From assembly GCA_036524155.1 (NCBI GenBank), contig DATDCV010000074.1:1-15262 (forward strand): a DNA stretch of 15,262 nt, given 5' to 3'. The stretch is from DATDCV01 sp036524155. GTDB lineage: Bacteria > Verrucomicrobiota > Verrucomicrobiia > Limisphaerales > UBA8199. The notes under the pieces were generated by a model. The model was given only the letters and a program-made list of their open reading frames with translations, did not search any database and had not been told where the DNA came from. This document shows positions 14,920-15,262 of this stretch, in pieces; the stretch's first letter is position 1, and every line of letters begins with the position of its first letter. The position numbers and the translations under genes were made by a program.

Positions 14920-15262
14920 TTGAGGTTGTTGGCCGGGCACCTGTGGCTGCCGTTGCTGCTGGCGAGCTTTTGGCTGCCGACAACGGTGCGAGGAGAGTAT
15001 GGGTTCAGCACACGGGCGGGTGCGCCCGGCCAGGCCGGCTCACTGAACGGCGCGGGCGGCAGCGCGCGATTTAATGAACCGGCTGGAATCGTTGTGGCCG
15101 GAGATGGGACGCTCTATGTCGCCGATGCGGCTAATCATGTCATCCGGAGGATCGTGCGAGCGGGAACGGCGTGGAATGTGGCGACGCTGGCTGGTTCACC
15201 CGGAAGCCGCGGCAGCAGCGACGGGACAAATGCGGCGGCCCGATTCTACTTCCCTTATGGCA
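14920..15262 (+). CDS. Exported NHL-repeat (beta-propeller) protein, 3' end cut by window edge
   Basis: 114 residues are visible. The N-terminus (read from TTG as Met) is a signal peptide: a short basic start, then the hydrophobic run LWLPLLLASFWLP and a likely cleavage before EYGFST. It is followed by NHL-type blades with the pattern GSLNGAGGSARFNEPAGI, then GTLYVADAANHVIRRI, then LAGSPGSRGSSDG, and ARFYFPYG where the window ends. Such proteins are extracytoplasmic and often very long, ending in further repeats or sorting domains that cannot be seen here. It is divergent from the ccs operon with a 236-bp gap. Confidence 0.85.
   Translation, partial: MRLLAGHLWLPLLLASFWLPTTVRGEYGFSTRAGAPGQAGSLNGAGGSARFNEPAGIVVAGDGTLYVADAANHVIRRIVRAGTAWNVATLAGSPGSRGSSDGTNAAARFYFPYG

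Noticed and set aside
1..15262. CRISPR arrays, tRNA/rRNA genes, insertion sequences and defence genes
   Set aside because: No regularly spaced direct repeats, cloverleaf, transposase motifs or defence-type domains were seen on either strand.

Overview
The window looks like chromosomal DNA from a GC-rich member of the Verrucomicrobiota. The strongest lineage marker is at the left edge: a FtsA-like PilM protein followed by a protein resembling Amuc_1100, the arrangement of the Amuc_1098-1102 pilus/secretin locus of Akkermansia. A DUF6600-type secreted protein, a CcsA with a long extra N-terminal domain and an exported NHL-repeat protein with a TTG start fit the same lineage. No phage, transposase, plasmid, CRISPR, rRNA or tRNA signal was seen. 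All assignments come from reading motifs; no database search was run.

Layout, left to right. (1) 1-2605, minus strand: pilM, which carries a PilN-like second half, then an Amuc_1100/PilO-like gene that runs off the left edge. (2) 2606-3253: about 650 bp without a convincing gene, holding a probable pilM promoter, a dispersed-repeat-like cruciform and two more hairpins. (3) 3254-4114, plus strand: an uncharacterised six-helix membrane protein, closed by a large hairpin shared with the convergent kinase gene. (4) 4173-8912, minus strand: a likely co-directional cluster of a secreted DUF6600-type protein, a small lipoprotein, an NtrC-class sigma-54 response regulator and its membrane histidine kinase. 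A sigma-54-like promoter sits just upstream of the first gene. (5) 8913-9390: noncoding, with a compact pair of palindromes. (6) 9391-14683, minus strand: a tightly coupled cytochrome c maturation operon (lipoprotein with a duplicated domain, then ResB, then CcsA, with 1- and 4-nt overlaps), followed after 138 bp by radC. (7) 14920-15262, plus strand: the start of an exported NHL-repeat (beta-propeller) protein, divergent from the ccs operon and running off the right edge.

How the genes work together. PilM/PilN-like plus Amuc_1100-like would form the inner-membrane platform of a pilus or secretin machine. ResB and CcsA together make the System II cytochrome c synthase, which moves heme outward and attaches it to apocytochromes; the leading lipoprotein probably acts in the same envelope compartment. 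The kinase and regulator form a two-component pair whose position behind two envelope proteins suggests envelope sensing.

The most interesting points are the PilM-PilN fusion, the duplicated-domain lipoprotein coupled to resB, the possible sigma-54 autoregulated envelope cluster, and the orphan membrane protein. I do not see a clearly new defence or mobile system.
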